A DNA stretch of 64,000 nucleotides, from contig OY282609.1 of assembly GCA_958298945.1 (NCBI GenBank), positions 39,281,212 to 39,345,211 on the forward strand, in the 5' to 3' direction. How positions within the stretch are numbered: the stretch's first letter is position 1; every line of letters begins with the position of its first letter. A model generated the notes under the pieces. The model searched no databases. It was not told the origin of the DNA and was given only the letters and a program-made list of their open reading frames with translations. The position numbers and the translations under genes are program-made. This document shows positions 23,531 to 35,741 of this stretch, piece after piece. Origin of the DNA: Atherix ibis. Taxonomy: Eukaryota > Arthropoda > Insecta > Diptera > Athericidae.

Positions 23531-23890
23531 CACAAAATAAATTATTTTGCTGTAAAGTATATGACATCTTGGTTTGCCTCAGTCTAAGCTCAATTCGCTA
23601 CAAATTTTATCCCAAAATAAATTATTTTGCTGTAAAGTATATGACAACTTGGTTTGCCTCAGTCTCAGCTCAATTTGCTACAAATTTTATCACAAAATAA
23701 ATTATTTTGCTGTAAAGTATATGACAACTTGGTTTGCCTCAGTCTAAGCTCAATTCGCTACAAATTTTATCAGTTCTGACATTTATAAATTTAATTATTA
23801 TATATTTATATGTCACAAAATAAATTTCATATAAAGTATATGACAACTTGGTTTGCCTCGGCAAACCTCAATTTGCTACCAATCTTATCA
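23531..23890. repeat. 80-bp tandem array, three full units plus a diverged fourth
   Basis: Units start at 23531, 23611 and 23691 with CACAAAATAAATTATTTTGC and share TATATGACAACTTGGTTTGC. After 40 bp of spacer a diverged unit starts at 23811. The last unit runs into the gag relic that follows, so the array sits where the LTR or leader of that element would be. Confidence 0.92.
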
Positions 23891-23969
23891 CATCTGACAG
23901 TTATAAATTTAATCATATTCCTATATATGACGGTTATAAATTTAATCATAATTTTACGGATTCCAATCT

Positions 23970-24600
23970 GGATTTCCTAAAAAATTTACTAGAGAAAGAT
24001 TTATATAAAAGCCTAATAAATAGAAATTCTATTAGTGCCGAAAGTAAAATTCGACAATTAATTTTCGATGATCAAAACCATCACAATTTTATAGTTATTT
24101 AAAACATTTAGCAGGCACTTTTTAGTTGGTTAAGATTTTTTCAAAAAATTATGGCTAGGTAGACTACCAAATTTAATTAATATAGCCCGTATACCACAAA
24201 GCGATAAAAGGAGTATTCAATTCTTGGAAACAGCTTATAGGATTTGGGATGCGATGCAAAGCACTTCCGCATCAGTTTCAACAATTTCAAAACCTTAAAC
24301 ATCAAACAATAAAAATAATTCTGATCCTAACTGTAATTCTACATCAAGAAATCAGCAAACTTAAAAGCACTATCGCTCATTTAAGATTCGATAATAGGAT
24401 TGACAGAGGGCGTCAAAGATCAAATAGCAGAAATATATAAAAAAAAGTAGGAACAAATTTAATCCAAATGGTGCTTTATGTTTTTATCATTTTAAATTTG
24501 CTACCAAAGCTCAAAAATGTACACAACTCTGCAACTTTAAGACTAATCAATCTAGCAATCCAGACAAAATTCAAAATTCAACAAACTAAAGCAACCCATC
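23970..24600 (+). pseudogene. CsRn1/Kabuki-like Gypsy gag relic
   Basis: Fragments in order: LYKSLINRNSISAESKIRQL (capsid helix before the conserved RRLL motif), RIWDAMQSTSASVSTISKP, then EISKLKSTIAHLRF and RIDRGRQRSNSRN (coiled coil and arginine-rich linker), and finally ALCFYHFKFATKAQKCTQLC. The last is the unusual zinc-binding block (LCWYH..FG.KA.KC..PC) seen in CsRn1-type gag proteins. It is broken by frameshifts and stops; no pol follows. Confidence 0.55.
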
Positions 24601-24673
24601 GTTATTGCGGCAAATAATGGGCGTTATAAAATTATGATAAGCATTGTATTTAATGCCTATTTTATTAGTGCTT

Positions 24674-25047
24674 GTTTCCACTGGTGGACTTGACCTCGTT
24701 TTTGTGGGCGAGAGGAAGAGTGCGGGTCGGGGGGAAATAAACCAAAAACTTTTGAAAAATATTTTGCGTTCAACCGTTCCGTTCCATGTTCTTACAATCG
24801 TTTCATATATGTCAAATAATATCATAATGTTCGAGCTGCCGAGCAAGAAGGTTGTGTTGTGTTAAAAAAATTGCTGCCGCTGTCTGCAGTGTTCCGATTC
24901 CAAACAGACCTCTACCGATCTAACTCATAAAAATCAGTTGCCACCATCTTGAAAATGTCAAATAAATTTATTTTTCAACCGGATCAAGTCCACCAGTGAA
25001 AACACGAAGAGCTCAAGTCAACCAGGTCAAGTCCACCAAGTGGAAAC
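24674..25047. mobile_element. Small inverted-repeat element (GTTTCCACTGGTGGACTTGA ends)
   Basis: GTTTCCACTGGTGGACTTGA plus CCT (24674-24696) is mirrored as AGGTCAAGTCCACCAAGTGG plus AAAC (25024-25047). The interior (about 330 bp) has no identifiable domain, although a short plus-strand frame crosses it. A 15-bp direct repeat AAGCATTGTATTTAA flanks the whole at 24639-24653 and 25060-25074. It is probably a non-autonomous DNA transposon; the superfamily is not assigned. Confidence 0.55.
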
Positions 25048-25074
25048 ATGGTATTATACAAGCATTGTATTTAA

Positions 25075-25950
25075 AAGGTTTAATCGAGTTACAGACCATA
25101 TAAGACCAACTCATACCATACATACGATTGTCTTTTGCATATTTGCTGTGAGCTATATATGCGCACATTTAGTAAGTGTTACTGACGCTAATGCATAAAG
25201 TAAGGGAACAAGTCATCGTTCGATTTAGTATGGCGTTAGTTACTCTGATTGCCTCACTTTGTTTAATATTATATTTCCTTCCAACCAGAATTTTCACCAT
25301 ATCAAAGATGGAGTTGAATCGGTTGATAGTGCTATTAGTCTGCACATTATCATCTTCTTCCTCATATAGTGGAAATCCAAGATTCTAATGGTACCTGTCG
25401 GATAGAGAGGGCTGCAAGATACGTGGAGGCATGATGGGTATTCTAGAGGGAATATTGGTTCCATTATTTGATGTCCAGTTTCTTATCCTAGAAATAACTT
25501 TACCAACTTAGTTGAATGTTCCCTGTCGGGAAGGTTCAGTTATCAATATAAAAAATTATCTGCGTAGAAGACGTATATGGCTACTGAGAAAAATATGGGT
25601 AGGGAATGTTAGTAAGTATTAAAAAGGTTTGTGGTTAAAGAAGTTTTATTTGTCAACGCTTTTGGCTTTTTTACCATGAATTTTGGTGAGATGGAAGTAG
25701 GTTATTTGGTATTATTAGGTGTAGGAGATTTGGATGGAGGACTACCGACTTTTGAAAGTTGATGGAGTAAGTGTGGGTTCAGATGAATTTGTATTGTTTG
25801 GAATAGTGGGGGAAGCAGTAATGGGAATTGCTGCCATTTGTATTAATTTTGGATAGGAATAAAATTTGTTTTTATTACTTGGATGGGCAACTGTAAAATA
25901 TAAATTTCCATTTTTGTAACTGGTTATTTAGTTGATATTTTTAAACAAAC
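25075..25950. other. No recognisable gene
   Basis: One hydrophobic short frame (25176-25388) with a membrane-segment-like stretch but no homology I recognise. G-rich plus-strand text at 25620-25860 is unassigned. Confidence 0.4.
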
Positions 25951-25956
25951 CAATAT

Positions 25957-26250
25957 TGTTAAAAAAGTTAAAATTAAAAATAAAAATTTTAACGAAATAA
26001 AAATAATTCAAATGAAATAAAATAATCCTAAACTAAAATAAGTTAAAGGAATAAAAATATTAAACTGAAAATAAATTAATAAAAAAAAAAGTAGAATTAA
26101 ATAATTGAAAACAGCACAAATATTTGGAGACATTTTCATAAACAAGAAGAAATAAAGAAAAACTAAAAATAACTTGTCTGAACAGAATTAATTTACAATA
26201 AGCTCCGAATTTAATAGACCTAAAGTTGAATAGTTAAATATTTAACGGGA
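25957..26250 (+). repeat. 5' LTR of BEL/Pao element
   Basis: The segment begins TGTTAAAAAAG and ends just after AAGCTCCGAATTTAATAGA...ATATTTAACGG. The terminal 60 bp match the end of the 3' LTR at 30440-30507 with substitutions. It is followed by TCAATCATTGGTCCTTCGAG, the leader typical of BEL elements. Both LTRs are extremely A-rich and have diverged, in line with an old insertion. The start is approximate. Confidence 0.55.
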
Positions 26251-27493
26251 ACTCAATCATTGGTCCTTCGAGGCCGATTTTTCGGAAGCCCGATCAAAAT
26301 TGAAATCTGAACTTAGCAATTGATTAGTACATTGAAAAAATTAAATAAAAATGTCGAAAACTAGGGTAGCAACTTTGACAAACGGACTTGAATACACAGT
26401 AACAAAACATATTAATAATAAAATATCAAATAGAAAAAACGTACTATAGAAGAACGCACAATCGGCTTTTATAAGGCAAAAATAAATGAATTAGAAAAGT
26501 TATGGAGTGAATTGCGGAGTGGTGACATCATCGATAATAGATATCTTAACAAACTAAAAAACATGATCAGTTAATGATGAATATGTTGAGATAGAATCGG
26601 GAGTATAAGATTATTTGCCCAATATGCGTAATAAGCTTCGACAAAAACAGTTAGAAGCAAATACATTATACAAACAGAAAGAATCACAGTCGAACCCACA
26701 TAATCACAGCTTCACATTCAGCTTCTCCGAGTAAATTTATCAAAATTCTGTGGCACTTATACGGAATGGCGGTCATTCCAGTATCTCTCCGTTTCCATGA
26801 TTCGCAATAACCCTCGGTTATTAAATCATATACCCATCACCAATCCTGACTACCTGCTACGTTGGGAAAAAATAAAAAACCTTTTTTTTGTATGAGGACA
26901 AGAAAATTCTCTTAAATACGCATCTACAAAATTTATCCAACCAATTAAAAATAGAAAAGAAAAGTAACAAAAATATGCAAACCCTGATAGGTATCACTGA
27001 AGAATGTCTACAACAATTAAAATTATTACAAGTTGACACATCAATCTGCTTATTTACTTATTAGTGCAAAAATCACAATTTACAACGTTGAAACTATGGG
27101 AAGAGTCATTAAAATATGGTTAAGATATTTTTCTTCCCCAGTTTTTTCGCGATATTTTTCCTCCCCAGTTTTTTCGCGTTTATAAAATTCATATAGATTT
27201 TGGAGTTATGGGAATTAATAATAGAAAATCGACTAATGTTACTACAAAAACATGATACAACGCCATCACAGGATAATTCGAAATGCACATCATGTGACAG
27301 ACCACATTATGTGGCACATTAAAAGAATTTGTAAAGAACAATGAATGCAACTTCAAGGACGCAATGAATTTCTAAAGCCGGTCGATGTTTTAACTGCTTT
27401 TCATCAAAACATTCTTCAAATTAATGGGATAACGAGCGCATAGATATAGGAAATGTGCACAATTGCACCATTTTATACTACTTCAGAATAATA

Positions 27494-27559
27494 CTAACCA
27501 TGGCTGTGGATAAATTAACTGAATGATGAATCAGTTAATTTATCCACAGCCATGGTTAG
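27494..27559. repeat. Perfect 29-bp stem hairpin in BEL relic (first of a pair)
   Basis: CTAACCATGGCTGTGGATAA plus ATTAACTGA is mirrored perfectly at 27531-27559 with an 8-nt loop. Confidence 0.95.
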
Positions 27560-27566
27560 TTTTGAT

Positions 27567-27639
27567 AAACCAAAATGAATTTACTGAATAGCTCACACGC
27601 AAATAGATGGTAAGCTATTCAGTAAATTCATTTTGGTTT
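27567..27639. repeat. Perfect 27-bp stem hairpin in BEL relic (second of a pair)
   Basis: AAACCAAAATGAATTTACTG plus AATAGCT (27567-27593) is mirrored perfectly at 27613-27639 with a 19-nt loop, only 7 bp after the first hairpin. Confidence 0.95.
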
Positions 27640-28937
27640 AACTTCGAGTTAGTTACATTAGAAGATGCGAATGTTTTTTCCATCAAAAAATAACAATCGA
27701 AACACTAAATTATTGGAATCAAATAGGTTTGGTTGACCACCAGTTTATTTGATATAAAAATTTTAGTAGGAATTTGAAATATACAAATTAACCACTCGGA
27801 CTAAATAAAAGTCATGTTTGTAGATTTAAATAGACAATTGCCTTTAGTTATTAATTCCTTCCTTAGCACATCTTTCGTTTCATAAAAATAACCCAAAACA
27901 ATCCATAACAATAATAAAAACCAGTCCGATTAGAGCACAGATAAGCAAGACAATACTGGAGAATCTAGTGGCAAATCTGAGATTTCTTCCAGAAATTTCT
28001 TAAATAAAAATTTATATGGAGCCCTTATGGCGACCATCGTCATAGAAACTCGTAACAAAAATGGCCATAAACGAGTATCAGGATATTTTGTTGATCCTGG
28101 TCACAGGAATTACCATCACATATTGCTATAAACAACTTGGGCTAAAGGAAAACAAACCTGCAGTTAGGAAGCGATAAGTGAACTTATAATTACGTCGGGA
28201 TCAGATATTAATCACTGCGAAGTTGGTCACACTATTTATGCACAAATATTACAAGCTAGGCTGATGAAAGGACCTAAGGATTTTCCTATTGCAATTATTT
28301 CAATATTTGTAAGGGTATTGTTGGGGGCAATGATTTCGATAACGGAAGTATGTAGTCATTTCTGTCTACAAATGTAGTGCTTAAATGTCCAAATAATACG
28401 CTATCAAAGTTCTAGAAAATAGTGGAAATTTCATATCCAAAAATAGGCAAGTAATGAAAGGGCAGTATTCAATCACGTTGCTGAAGATGATATTGAATCC
28501 AAAGGGGTTTAACGGTTTGATGACATCGAATCAATGAAACCCTTAGGAATCAAATGGATCTCTAATTTTGACCATTTTACTTTCAAATTATTCCATATTC
28601 CACAAAGAATATCGGAAATCGAATCATTATATGATGAATTAAGCAGGTTAGCACCAGTCATAATAGTTGCTAAGCTGATTATGCAATCGATATGAATAAG
28701 TAGCTGTACATACGTTCAAAAGTAAACGAAGAAATCGAGACTTGTTGAAAACAATTCAAAGGTAATTCAATTTATCTAGAAAACCTTAAAATACCACGCT
28801 GAATTGGCTGGTCATCATCAGCGTTATTTCAGATCTACAGTATTTGCCTACACTGCAGTGGTTTTTGTTCGTATTGGATCATGCCAAAATGTAAGCACCG
28901 TTCACATGCTGACTACAAAAACCAGAGTTCATTTGAA

Positions 28938-29145
28938 ATAAAATAATCTTTTGGTAGGATGATAGGTTGCTTCCTATTAAAGGATAAATTTGCATTACTA
29001 AAAGAATCTATTTCAAACCGTAGCCGGTTGGCTCAATTAAATCCTTTTTAAAAAAAGGATGAGATCATTAGAGTAAAAGGTAGATTGAATAACGCAAATT
29101 TATCCTTGAATAGAAAGCATCCTACCAACCGATAATATTATTTTA
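28938..29145. repeat. Imperfect inverted duplication (about 55-bp arms) in BEL relic
   Basis: The right arm (about 29088-29145) holds the BEL coding motif for NNANLSLNRKHPT. The left arm (about 28938-28997) is its inverted copy with several mismatches and a short insertion (TTGGTAGGATG, TTCCTATTAAAGGATAAATT). The loop is about 90 bp. Confidence 0.7.
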
Positions 29146-30166
29146 AGTATATTGATTCATAAAATTAATATATATACTTTGCATGGGAGTAATAGAGTGG
29201 TACTTAATACAGAAAATAACATAATGATCAGCTAATAGGAAACGAGATTATTCGAAAACGTAGGCATTAATTATGCTGTGCCCTATACCTTTTAAGGCTT
29301 CTAGGCTGCTAAAAGCACCCACCTTAAAAGAATACTTTTATTTATTTGCCTATCATGGCAATACAGCTAGAATCCGTGTCTAATTGAACAACCACATCTT
29401 TTATAGATACATTAAAATGATTAGTTTTAAGATGAGGCCTATATATTCAGACTTTGGTACACATTTTAAAGGGAATGGTATCCTAGCAAAGTATTTCAGA
29501 AATGCGAAAGGAGATGCAACAACGAAAGTAGCTCAAGATTTATTGTATCAAAAGGCTATTACTTGACATTTTAATACTTCTGCTATACCTCATTTTGATG
29601 GAATTTGGTAGGCGAGAGTTAAATCCATGAAATACCATTTACGGAGAGTGATCGAAAAAGGTATATATACTCGTACATATGAAGAGTACAATAAACTTTT
29701 AACCCAAGTCGAGACATGCTTAAGATCATGACCATTGTGTGGCATAAATTATTCGTTCTTGATGGTACACATGAACCAAATCTCTGCAATGATAATGTTA
29801 CGTTCGCGCACAGATATACTTATATGCAGGAACTGGCATAACCATTTTGGAAAATTTGGTCGAAACAGTATCTAAACCAGCTGTAAGAACGACCAAAATG
29901 GTACAAAGCTAAGTAGAACATCCAGGAACGAGATATGGTCCTACTTGGAAATGAAACTATACCCATTTTATGATAGCCGCTATAAAAGAGTCATAAATAC
30001 ATTTGCAGGAAGTAATGGGCTGGTACTTTTTGTCGAAGTAAAAACCGCCTCAAATACTTTCAAAAAACTACCGATAAAAATATGTCGTCTTCCAATCCAA
30101 ATACAGGACGAAGTAAACGATTTGTATCAATAATAAGTTGAACATAACCGTTCAAGGCGGGCAGAA

Positions 30167-30507
30167 TGTTTAATCACCCTGCGCTGTCTTAAAAAAATAA
30201 TAATACAAATAAAAATAACAAAGCAATGTAAGCGGATTTAATTAATATAAAAGTGTAATAAATTTGTCAGTGGTCCTTAGTTAATATTTTTAAGCTCAAA
30301 AAAATATTTTTTTTTAAAATAATAAAATAATAAATTAACTTGAAGATGGTTATATATTATAAATAAAATAATGTTAGAATAATGTTAAATATTAAATAAG
30401 TTAATAAAATAAAATACTATTCAATTGAAAGTAAGTTTGGTCAAAAGCAAAGTAAGCTCCGAATTTAATAGAGCTGAAGTTAAGTAATTTAATATTTAAC
30501 GGTTACA
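30167..30507 (+). repeat. 3' LTR of BEL/Pao element
   Basis: Begins TGTTTAATCACCCTGCGCTG directly after GGCGGGCAGAA, the usual junction in BEL elements, and ends TTTAACGGTTACA. Its last 60 bp resemble the end of the left LTR. Exact borders remain uncertain because of divergence. Confidence 0.6.
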
Positions 30508-31170
30508 TATTCAACCACAATTAGGGCAAGCTTCTATTTTTACTATCAATGTTTCTGGGTATAGCCCAGAAATTGGAAGTTGCGACATTCTATGGTTGTT
30601 TGATAACACTTCTTGATTGAGAAGTTGTGATATAGTTGTTGTATCTTGGTAGGTCGTTTGTACGCATCGAATATGAGTATAATAATACCTGAGTATACAG
30701 GTGTGCCGTTTCAAAAGAATGTGACCTTTATTGACCCGACCACGTTGTATTCCGTATGATTATCAACGATGTCAGCCTCGGGAAAGTTGGTTAGTCATGG
30801 ACAGATAATTTTACGCTCCATTTTATTAAGTGACGAGTGCAGAGTAAATATAATTCTGTGACCATTAATATGTGCTATTTTTACTTGCAGACATCTATCG
30901 GTTGTTGTGTTATGTTAGCCTTAGCGATAGTTTTGATAATTTGTTCAAATTTTATTTTTAGAAACTAAATAAAATAATTTTTATTTGCATATACAATAAA
31001 AGTTTACATTTCAAAACATGAAACAAAATTTCTATAACACTTACTTTTCTGATCAAAATCATTAAATCATTTTTTTATAATAAAAAATTTTCTTACATCG
31101 TCATGTTTCCCGATGGAAGTAGCTTTAAAATTAAAACGGAATAGTATATAATCATTGAGTTATAAAATAA
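30508..31170. other. No recognisable gene
   Basis: A minus-strand frame at 30511-30714 has no recognised motif. The stretch lies between the BEL 3' LTR and the Helitron 3' end. Confidence 0.4.
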
Positions 31171-31457
31171 CTAGCTGACCCGGTAAACGTTGTTTTGCCA
31201 TATAAATAATTTCCTAGTCATTTCTAGTGTAGACACAAAATAGCTTACTTATTGTAAGTATGTATGTATGTTAGAATATGTATATTGTATGTATGTAAGA
31301 ATGTGGTATATGCGTGAAATAAGCATGGAGCGCTGTGAACGATGAGGGAATATAAAAATAACAAAAGGCAAACATTATTTTTAAGTTATTATAATTTATT
31401 CCTTAAAATTATATATCATTAATTAAACAATTACGACAGTAACACTATTAAACAATA

Positions 31458-34400
31458 TCAATCTCTTAATGCTATAGCGTGAACAATATTTTTTGTTAGT
31501 CCATCTCTAGCTAACACAAACAAACTGGATGGTTTACCCACTCGAGAGCATGCCACGTATAATTGTCCGTGTGAAAAACATGGTGTTCTCAAATCTAATC
31601 CACAAACAGACATCGTTTGACCTTGGGATTTGTTGATAGTCATTGCAAATGCCAATCTAATTGGAAACTGAATACGTTTGAATTGAATTGGCACATCTGT
31701 AGGTATAATAGGAATCCGTGGTATGAGTATATTTTCACCTCTGAACTTGCCATTTAAAATTCTGGCTTCGATCACGTTTTTCATTAATTTTTGAATGACT
31801 AATCGCGTACCGTTGCACAGCCGGGGCGGGTTCAAATTACGAAGCAAGATAATTGGAGATCCAACCTTTAATTGTAAATTATGCGGTGGCATGCCTGGCA
31901 AATCCAGTGAGTTCAAAAACTCTGTGGGAAAATTTACTGCTTCGCTGTCGTCGCAAACTGTATCAATAGATTTATATGATACCAAGTTCCCTGGCAACAA
32001 CATTTGTATCTTCAGATTTAAATTGTCAACGTCTACATTTTTTGCCGCTAAAATCGCTCTTTCTGCAAGCCACTCATGATTTATGTACTGTGTGTGTACA
32101 TCGGGAAATATTTGTTCAATGAGAGTATCTTGCGAATCAGCGATTGTGCAGAAATCGGTCGGTAATTTTACGTATCCAGTTTCATCTATAGCAACTTTTC
32201 CATCACCGATATCTAAGAGTTGTTTTGAAAATGTTTCAGCGGATGGATCTTGAAGCATTTGAACGCGCATATTTATTTTTAGCTGTAATTTTTCAACATT
32301 ACGCCACAATGGAGATGATTTTAAGCAAGCGTTGATCTCATCAGCGTATGTTGAACGTGGAATGACTGGAAGTGTTTGTCTGAAATCACCTGAAAGGACC
32401 AACAGAGTTCCGCCAAATAGTTTGTCACTGTTTTTAATATCTTTCAATGTCCTGTTCAACGCCTCAAGTGAATGTTTGTGTGCCATAGTACATTCATCCC
32501 AAATAATAATTTTACACCGTTTCAGCACAGTGGCCATGGACGATTGTTTCTTAATGTTGCATACTGCGTCAGGGTTATTCTGAATATTTAGTGGCAGCTT
32601 AAATACTGAATGAGCTGTTCTACCTCCATCCAATAAAGTTGCTGCAATGCCCGATGATGCAACGGCCAATGCGATGCCATTATTTGATCGTATTTCAGCA
32701 AGAATTAGCGAAATAACGAATGTTTTGCCAGTTCCACCCGGTGCATCCAAAAAGAAGAACCCACCTTGTCCAGCTGAAACTGCGAGCATAATGCGATCAT
32801 AAATGGTTCTTTGTTCCTCATTCATTAGTGGGACATTGCGGGCAACAATCGCTGCCATTTCTACAGTACTGTACTGCAGTTCACGATTCATTTCAGTATT
32901 CATTAAATCAGATGCAGTTCGATTTGGCGAATTCATACCGAAATTACTAAGTGGTAAGTTGGCAATGACAATGCAAAGATCCTCAATAGCAATCAATGCT
33001 TCATTGTACATTTCGTCGCTGAATGTTATGGTTAGATCGTGGCACCGTATACGATGTTGATGCAATATATCATCAGTCATTGAATCTTTGTGATTTTCCC
33101 ATAATATCTGTGCTCGGGCTGGGAAACATGTAGTTAACACTATAGCGAATAGTAGACGAATTTGTATTGCTGTACAGTTCAATGCAGCTTCAGCAAGCAT
33201 GCATTCCCACTGGTTGTCGTCTTCCAGCAAGCCGAGTGCAAGGCATGCATCTTTATACGTTGGATATTGTTGCCCATTCACTTTACGTATATCTTGAAAT
33301 GATAATGGGCCAGTAACATTAACCAACAACAGTCGAAGATAAAAGCACTCAGTGTGTCTTGGATTGACTGTAAATAATCGCCCCAAGGCGTTTGATTTAA
33401 ATAAATTGAGACATGCAGCAACTGGTGAGCCTTGCTTGCGGGGCATCCATGTTTTTGTTTGAGTCCATGTGAAATAGCGTGGTACTTGTGAATAGAGTAA
33501 TGTTCGTGCAAAGGCACCAAAATCATCCGCACGATTACACAATTCAAAAAATGCAGTGAGTGTAGTTTTAGGTGGATTTATTGCACGATCAATCGCTGTC
33601 TCGTTCGTGAAAAATACACGCTGACCGTTTTCAAGATGGATGGCTAACTGAACAACTGCTGGATCCCGTTCATGAATTGGAAAACCAAAGATACGCCAAG
33701 CAGCTTCATTGGAGCTGATGTACCGACCAATTTGGTAGAGCGTTATTTCATCGTTTTTATTCATTGGAGGAGCATTCACATTAGTATTTTCCACTCTAAA
33801 CACAGCCATATCACTGCCTTTATGGACATACTTGCAAATGTATTTGATGCTCTTCACAGAACTGCAGAACTCAACATTAATATGAGCATTATATGTCTTG
33901 CTCAGCAGAGGCGAATATGGCACCACCCAACGATTGTCAATATCAATGTCTGTGTTGATGATATTTTTAATAAATGATTGTCCGCCATTTTCAGGATTTC
34001 TTCGACGATATATTGGGTATCCGTCGACATTTGTGACCGTATCATTGGTAAAATCTTTAGGGAAATTTTTAGTACATTTTCCATCAGCCATGCAAGGCGA
34101 TGAACTATTAAGAGTACCACATGGACCATGAATCATGTTTGTTGTAACAATATCAAACAGCAGTTGGTCAGTGGATGGATCTGGAATTTCAGCAGAAATG
34201 ATACTATCGATTTCTTCAGGACGGATTTTGTCGATGAACCAAACCAAAATGTGTGCATGAGGTAATCCTCGCTTTTGCCACTCAACCGAATACATCCAGC
34301 AACGTGTGGGACCGAATACATGTGATTTAGTAATGAAACTTATTAAAGACTTCAACTTTTGTCTGAACACACGTGCTGTAATGTCATGGCGATGTATTGC

Positions 34401-34819
34401 ATTTTGGCCAGGCAGTAGCAAAGATGTAATCTCTGGCCATTTTGGATTACATGTGAACGTGATAAATAAACATGGTCGTCCATATTCGCGCACGAAAGTC
34501 AGAGCATCCTGTATATATTCTTGCATATGACGTGGACTGCCTACGTACGATGATGGTAAAATGACATGGTTACCAATTTCGGCGACGTCGGCGTTGTTGT
34601 TGATAGCGTCTCGCAAATGAATGTACTCTTCCGCGCGCAGCTTTTGTTGATTATATCGTAAGTATCGTAGTCGTTCGCTCTCAATCTTCGCGTACATGTC
34701 GACCATGAATTGTTGACAAAGCTCACGACATCGTAAAATGACGTTGTCCAGGCCACGTCTAATCATTAATCGGTACGCATAATAATCCTTTGAGCTAACG
34801 TTCTTGTTTGTTTCAGCTC
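31458..34819 (-). CDS. Helitron Rep-helicase, main exon (Rep + Pif1-like helicase)
   Basis: Carries the rolling-circle nuclease and helicase that nick, unwind and transfer the element strand. Numbering from the first ATG (34766): the HUH nuclease motif GLPHAHIL has H170 and H172. Catalytic tyrosines Y309 and Y313 sit in KYICKYVHKG. The SF1 helicase has Walker A GGTGKT at 677-682, Walker B IIWDECTM, GDFRQTLPVI, and the late motif TINKSQGQT, followed by YVACSRV near the C-terminus. The frame is intact over more than 1,100 codons. It extends 5' of the first ATG to a splice acceptor at 34820, where ETNKNVSSKDYYAYRLMIR continues the conserved Helitron sequence, so that ATG is not the true start. 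Confidence 0.92.
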
Positions 34820-34918
34820 CTGTAATTTATTCATAAAAATTAATTTAAATTTATTACGTTCAATAATTTAATTGTTTTGTTAAATGATTAATGATCAAAT
34901 TAATAATCAATGAAGTAC
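34820..34918 (-). other. 99-nt intron in Helitron Rep-helicase gene
   Basis: Donor TCAG|GTACTT at 34918 and acceptor TTACAG|GAGC at 34820 on the minus strand. Splicing joins RDPVS-G-AETNKNV in frame, restoring a block conserved in Helitron proteins. Without splicing the upstream frame runs to a stop at 34860. Confidence 0.85.
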
Positions 34919-35741
34919 CTGATACGGGATCTCGTTGTTTTATGTTTATGCAATATCCGTCTTGTCCCTTCCAAAATATTAGCGGATATTGGAGAGCGTC
35001 ATATGAACGATGTGTGTCAGCAATGAACTGAAGATTATTATTTCTTCTACGAATCACAATTTCTCGTGCAGCTGTACAATCGCCAACCATGATTCCAGCA
35101 ACATCATCAACAACGGGTGCATTGAATCTACGAATATGCTCTCCAGCTGGTGTTTTATCAGGATTAATGACGATAGCGTGATTATCGCTTTGTAATTGGT
35201 GCATATGTGATTTGAATATTTTCAACAACTCGTTGTGCTCGTTCAAAAGAGCATCTAGCTCACTGACGATGCGCCTGGCATAAAGTGAATCAAGGTTATT
35301 ATAATCACAACGTGCATTCACGCGATTGGCAAGTGCGTTTCCGGAATCCTCGCCGCCCATAAAGTAGATTTGTAAAAATTTATGTGGTTCATTTGGCATT
35401 GGCAGCAGTGAGCCCATTTTATGATAAACTTGGCCTCTGATTTTGAATGTAGAATTGAATTGTTGAGCATTTGCATTAGTATTTCGAACTATTTCTGTTG
35501 CACCGAACGATGTCATTTGAAAGCATGAATTGAATCTTCGAATTGACTTCAGGAGCACGTTAGAATCTGGATCCGTGCCGATAAGTAAGCCGTTCAATGG
35601 TTCAGGTGGTGTTTCAATTTCAGGTAGTTGCACTTTTCCTGACGCGCAACACATCCCAGCTGGCTCATTTTTGAATTTTAGAGCATGACAATGCGGACAT
35701 TCCTTGTCCATAGCACCAATTACCACTTTTGAATGAGCCAA
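34919..35741 (-). CDS. Helitron Rep-helicase, N-terminal region after in-frame stop
   Basis: Contains HSKVVIGAMDKECPHCHALK and MCCASGKVQLPEI, the Cys/His zinc-binding N-terminal motif of animal Helitron proteins, then LIGTDPDSNVLLKSIRRFNS and FNSTFKIRGQVYHKMGSLLP. It is in frame with the preceding 105-codon segment and spliced to the main exon. The first codon after the stop is TTG, so there is no ATG at the boundary: this is the continuation of one interrupted protein. Confidence 0.85.

Larger units (their letters stand above)
26251..30166 (+). pseudogene. BEL/Pao gag-pol relic
   Basis: The gag start at 26351 reads MSKTRVATLTNGLEYTVTKH. The first zinc knuckle region (KCTSCDRPHYVAH) and GRCFNCFSSKHSS lie near 27280-27420, a degraded protease near 28080, and KPLGIKWISNFDHFTFKLFH with LAPVIIVAKLIMQ (BEL RT to RNase H connection) at 28530-28690. 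Next are IRVKGRLNNANLSLNRKHP (29060-29120) and integrase pieces MRPIYSDFGTHFKGNG, AIPHFDGIW and RVKSMKYHLRRVIEKGIYT (29430-29660). The C-terminal KTASNTFKKLPIKICRLPI precedes AAGGCGGGCAGAATGTT at the LTR edge. Frameshifts and stops occur throughout; the core RT catalytic block is not recognisable. Confidence 0.8.

Noticed and set aside
23531..23890. CRISPR-like array (repeats with regular 80-bp period)
   Set aside because: Units are contiguous without unique spacers, in an insect-type sequence; an ordinary tandem repeat.
25176..25388. Possible membrane protein or retroviral-type envelope fragment
   Set aside because: Only a hydrophobic stretch of biased composition; no cleavage site, cysteine pattern or neighbouring pol.
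31795..34530. Plus-strand frames of 70-100 codons across the Helitron gene
   Set aside because: Antisense shadows of the intact Rep-helicase frame.
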